NCBI GenBank assembly: GCA_947371645.1
Contig: CANBQJ010000159.1
Location: forward strand, 1-8,829
Direction: 5' to 3'
DNA: 8,829 nucleotides
From: Burkholderiales bacterium
GTDB taxonomy: Bacteria > Pseudomonadota > Gammaproteobacteria > Burkholderiales > Burkholderiaceae
This document shows positions 7,926 through 8,829 of this stretch, piece by piece. The position numbers and the translations under genes were made by a program. Every line of letters begins with the position of its first letter. Position 1 is the stretch's first letter. Below the pieces are notes generated by a model, which saw nothing but the letters and a program-made list of their open reading frames with translations, was not told the origin of the DNA and made no database searches.

Positions 7926-7953
7926 GCGGCGGCCGGCTCCCGGCGGCCGCCGC
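7926..7953 (+). terminator. GC-rich hairpin between convergent genes, probable terminator
   Basis: GCGGCGGCCG and CGGCCGCCGC form a perfect 10-bp stem around an 8-base loop, 18 bases after the RcnB-like stop codon and followed by CCTTTG. The U-run is short, so termination strength is uncertain. Its place between two convergent genes supports a terminator role for the RcnB-like transcript and perhaps for both directions. Confidence 0.6.
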
Positions 7954-7970
7954 CCTTTGCGGGCGTCCAG

Positions 7971-7988
7971 TCAGTCGTGTCAGTCGTG
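7971..7988. repeat. 9-bp tandem duplication over the 169-aa gene's stop codon
   Basis: TCAGTCGTG occurs twice in a row. On the minus strand this duplicates the last three codons (CAC GAC TGA, His-Asp-stop), so the second copy lies just past the first stop in the same frame. It has no effect on the protein. Confidence 0.6.
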
Positions 7989-8489
7989 CCGCCCCTGGCC
8001 ACGGTCTGCGCGCGCAGCCTGAAGAACCGCCGGCAGGTTCACATCGATCATGTCGACCGGGCTCATGTGGGCCAAGCCTGGGTGGCGTTGCGCGAACCAC
8101 GCGGCCAGCCCCCAACGGTCGAACTCCCGGTCCAGCGCCGCCCTGACTTCTTGCGGCCGGGCCCTGACGCCCATCTCTCGCAGGTCGAACTGGAACATCG
8201 GCACCCAGACGGTGTCGTGCCATTCGAAGCAAAAAATCTCACCCGACATGATCAGCTTGGACAAGGCCCCTTCCTGTGCGTCCGGCTGGTCATCCAGCAG
8301 CCATTCCAGGTCTGCTGCGCGCTCGATGCCCCCCGACGACCGAAAAGCAGCCAGCATGGCCACGAAGCCGTGGGCATTGGGTTGGCTGCCAATCGGCTCT
8401 TGCCTGGCATCGGGAAGGACCATCTGGCGGTCCAAAGAACGCAGCCCTGGATGCAGGGTCTGGATGGACGGTGTGAGAACGTGATTCAT
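7980..8489 (-). CDS. Conserved protein of unknown function with a C-terminal region resembling the Xre/MbcA/ParS toxin-binding domain
   Basis: This 169-aa protein has no signal peptide or membrane segment, so it is probably cytoplasmic. The central part has EIFCFEWHDTVWVPMFQFD at 84-102, and the C-terminus has WGLAAWFAQRHPGLAHMSPVDMI at 126-148 followed by LPAVLQAARADR. The 'W-[AV]-WF--P---L----PVD-[IL]---L--VL-AAR-DR' pattern resembles the C-terminal region of DUF2384/MbcA-type antitoxins and a group of Burkholderiales hypothetical proteins I recall without a function. No RES-domain toxin gene is next to it, so an antitoxin role is not supported. I set the start at ATG 8489, which has a strong GGAGG seven bases upstream; the frame is open 12 codons further. 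It follows the thiopurine methyltransferase gene by 105 bp on the same strand and converges on the RcnB-like gene. Confidence 0.8.
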   Translation of the reverse strand: MNHVLTPSIQTLHPGLRSLDRQMVLPDARQEPIGSQPNAHGFVAMLAAFRSSGGIERAADLEWLLDDQPDAQEGALSKLIMSGEIFCFEWHDTVWVPMFQFDLREMGVRARPQEVRAALDREFDRWGLAAWFAQRHPGLAHMSPVDMIDVNLPAVLQAARADRGQGRHD

Positions 8490-8594
8490 GCGTTGACCTC
8501 CAACTGGCGAGCCCGAAACCCTCAAGCCCGTGGGCGGGAGATTGCACCTGCTGCAGATGCGGGTCTGTGCGTCAGCGCGCCTTGACAGGCCTGC

Positions 8595-8829
8595 TCACCG
8601 CTTCTTCAGCAACCAGACCTCTTCCTGAGCCGCAGACCTGCCCTTCAGGCCACCCGGCAATGACACGCTCTCCATCAAGGCCACGTCAAAGGCCTGCCCA
8701 TAGTGCAGCCTGACCTCCGCCTCCGGCACCGCAAACGGCGGCCCCGCCTGCTCGGCCTGGTCGTAGTCAAAGCAGATGAGCAGCTGAGGCGCGCAGGCCG
8801 TCACGGCCATCAGCTGTGCCGCGTAGCGC
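8595..8829 (-). CDS. tpm: Thiopurine S-methyltransferase, C-terminal part (cut by window edge)
   Basis: The visible 77 residues are the C-terminus of a bacterial thiopurine methyltransferase, a cytoplasmic SAM-dependent enzyme that methylates thiopurines and, in pseudomonads, selenium and tellurium compounds. The frame is open to the window edge and begins RYAAQLMAV. The strand QLLICFDYDQ is followed by the family's conserved AGPPFAVPEAEV segment, then HYGQAFDV and a terminal LKGRSAAQEEVWLLKK. An internal ATG lies at 8810, but family length (about 210-220 aa) shows that the gene continues outside the window. The SAM-binding N-terminal half cannot be seen. The 105 bp that separates it from the next gene holds no clear terminator. 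Confidence 0.88.
   Translation of the reverse strand, partial: RYAAQLMAVTACAPQLLICFDYDQAEQAGPPFAVPEAEVRLHYGQAFDVALMESVSLPGGLKGRSAAQEEVWLLKKR

Noticed and set aside
7976..8585. Plus-strand open frame of 202 codons opposite the 169-aa gene
   Set aside because: The minus-strand gene has a strong GGAGG-ATG start and conserved-looking Trp/Pro motifs; the plus-strand frame shows none.
8490..8594. Possible promoter or terminator between the methyltransferase and the 169-aa gene
   Set aside because: Only short palindromic fragments (AGGCCT, GCCC-GT-GGGC) are present, with no U-run and no convincing -35/-10 pair; apart from the GGAGG ribosome-binding site I see nothing supportable.

Overview
The window looks like ordinary chromosome from a GC-rich betaproteobacterium, most likely order Burkholderiales. 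This rests on high GC, strong third-position GC bias, and protein families typical of that group: a MaoC-Pta fusion, a NodT-type efflux lipoprotein, an RcnB-like periplasmic protein and a bacterial thiopurine methyltransferase. No taxonomic marker gene is present, so genus is not assigned. I see no rRNA, tRNA, CRISPR array, transposase or integrase. Nine genes are supported, eight on the minus strand and one (RcnB-like) on the plus strand. Genes at both ends are cut by the window edge.

Reading in the minus-strand direction from the right edge: the C-terminal part of a thiopurine S-methyltransferase (8829-8595), then a 169-aa protein of uncharacterised function (8489-7980) that converges on the plus-strand RcnB-like gene (7494-7907), with a GC-rich hairpin between them. 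Divergent from the RcnB-like gene, across a 122-bp gap, starts a tightly packed export operon: NodT-type outer-membrane lipoprotein (7371-5839), MacA-like adaptor (5842-4463), MacB-like ATPase (4466-3708) and MacB-like permease (3708-2491). The stop/start codons overlap at all three junctions (ATGA, ATGA, TGATG), so the four proteins are probably made together as one tripartite exporter spanning the envelope. An NAD(P)H-dependent FMN/quinone reductase (2446-1889) follows after 44 bp, then a MaoC-hydratase/phosphotransacetylase fusion (1797-325) after 91 bp, then the N-terminal part of a DUF1345 membrane protein (249-1).

The most interesting non-coding signals are an 18-bp perfect dyad (7418-7435) next to a second, smaller dyad (7439-7451) in the efflux/RcnB divergent gap, which looks like an operator region, and a four-run G-quadruplex motif (2460-2481) in the short gap between the permease and the reductase. 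The local gene set (exporter, ChrR-like reductase, RcnB-like protein, thiopurine methyltransferase) has a possible xenobiotic or metal/metalloid detoxification flavour, but this is inference from family membership. I find no clearly new biological system; the elements are known families in an arrangement whose substrate is unknown.
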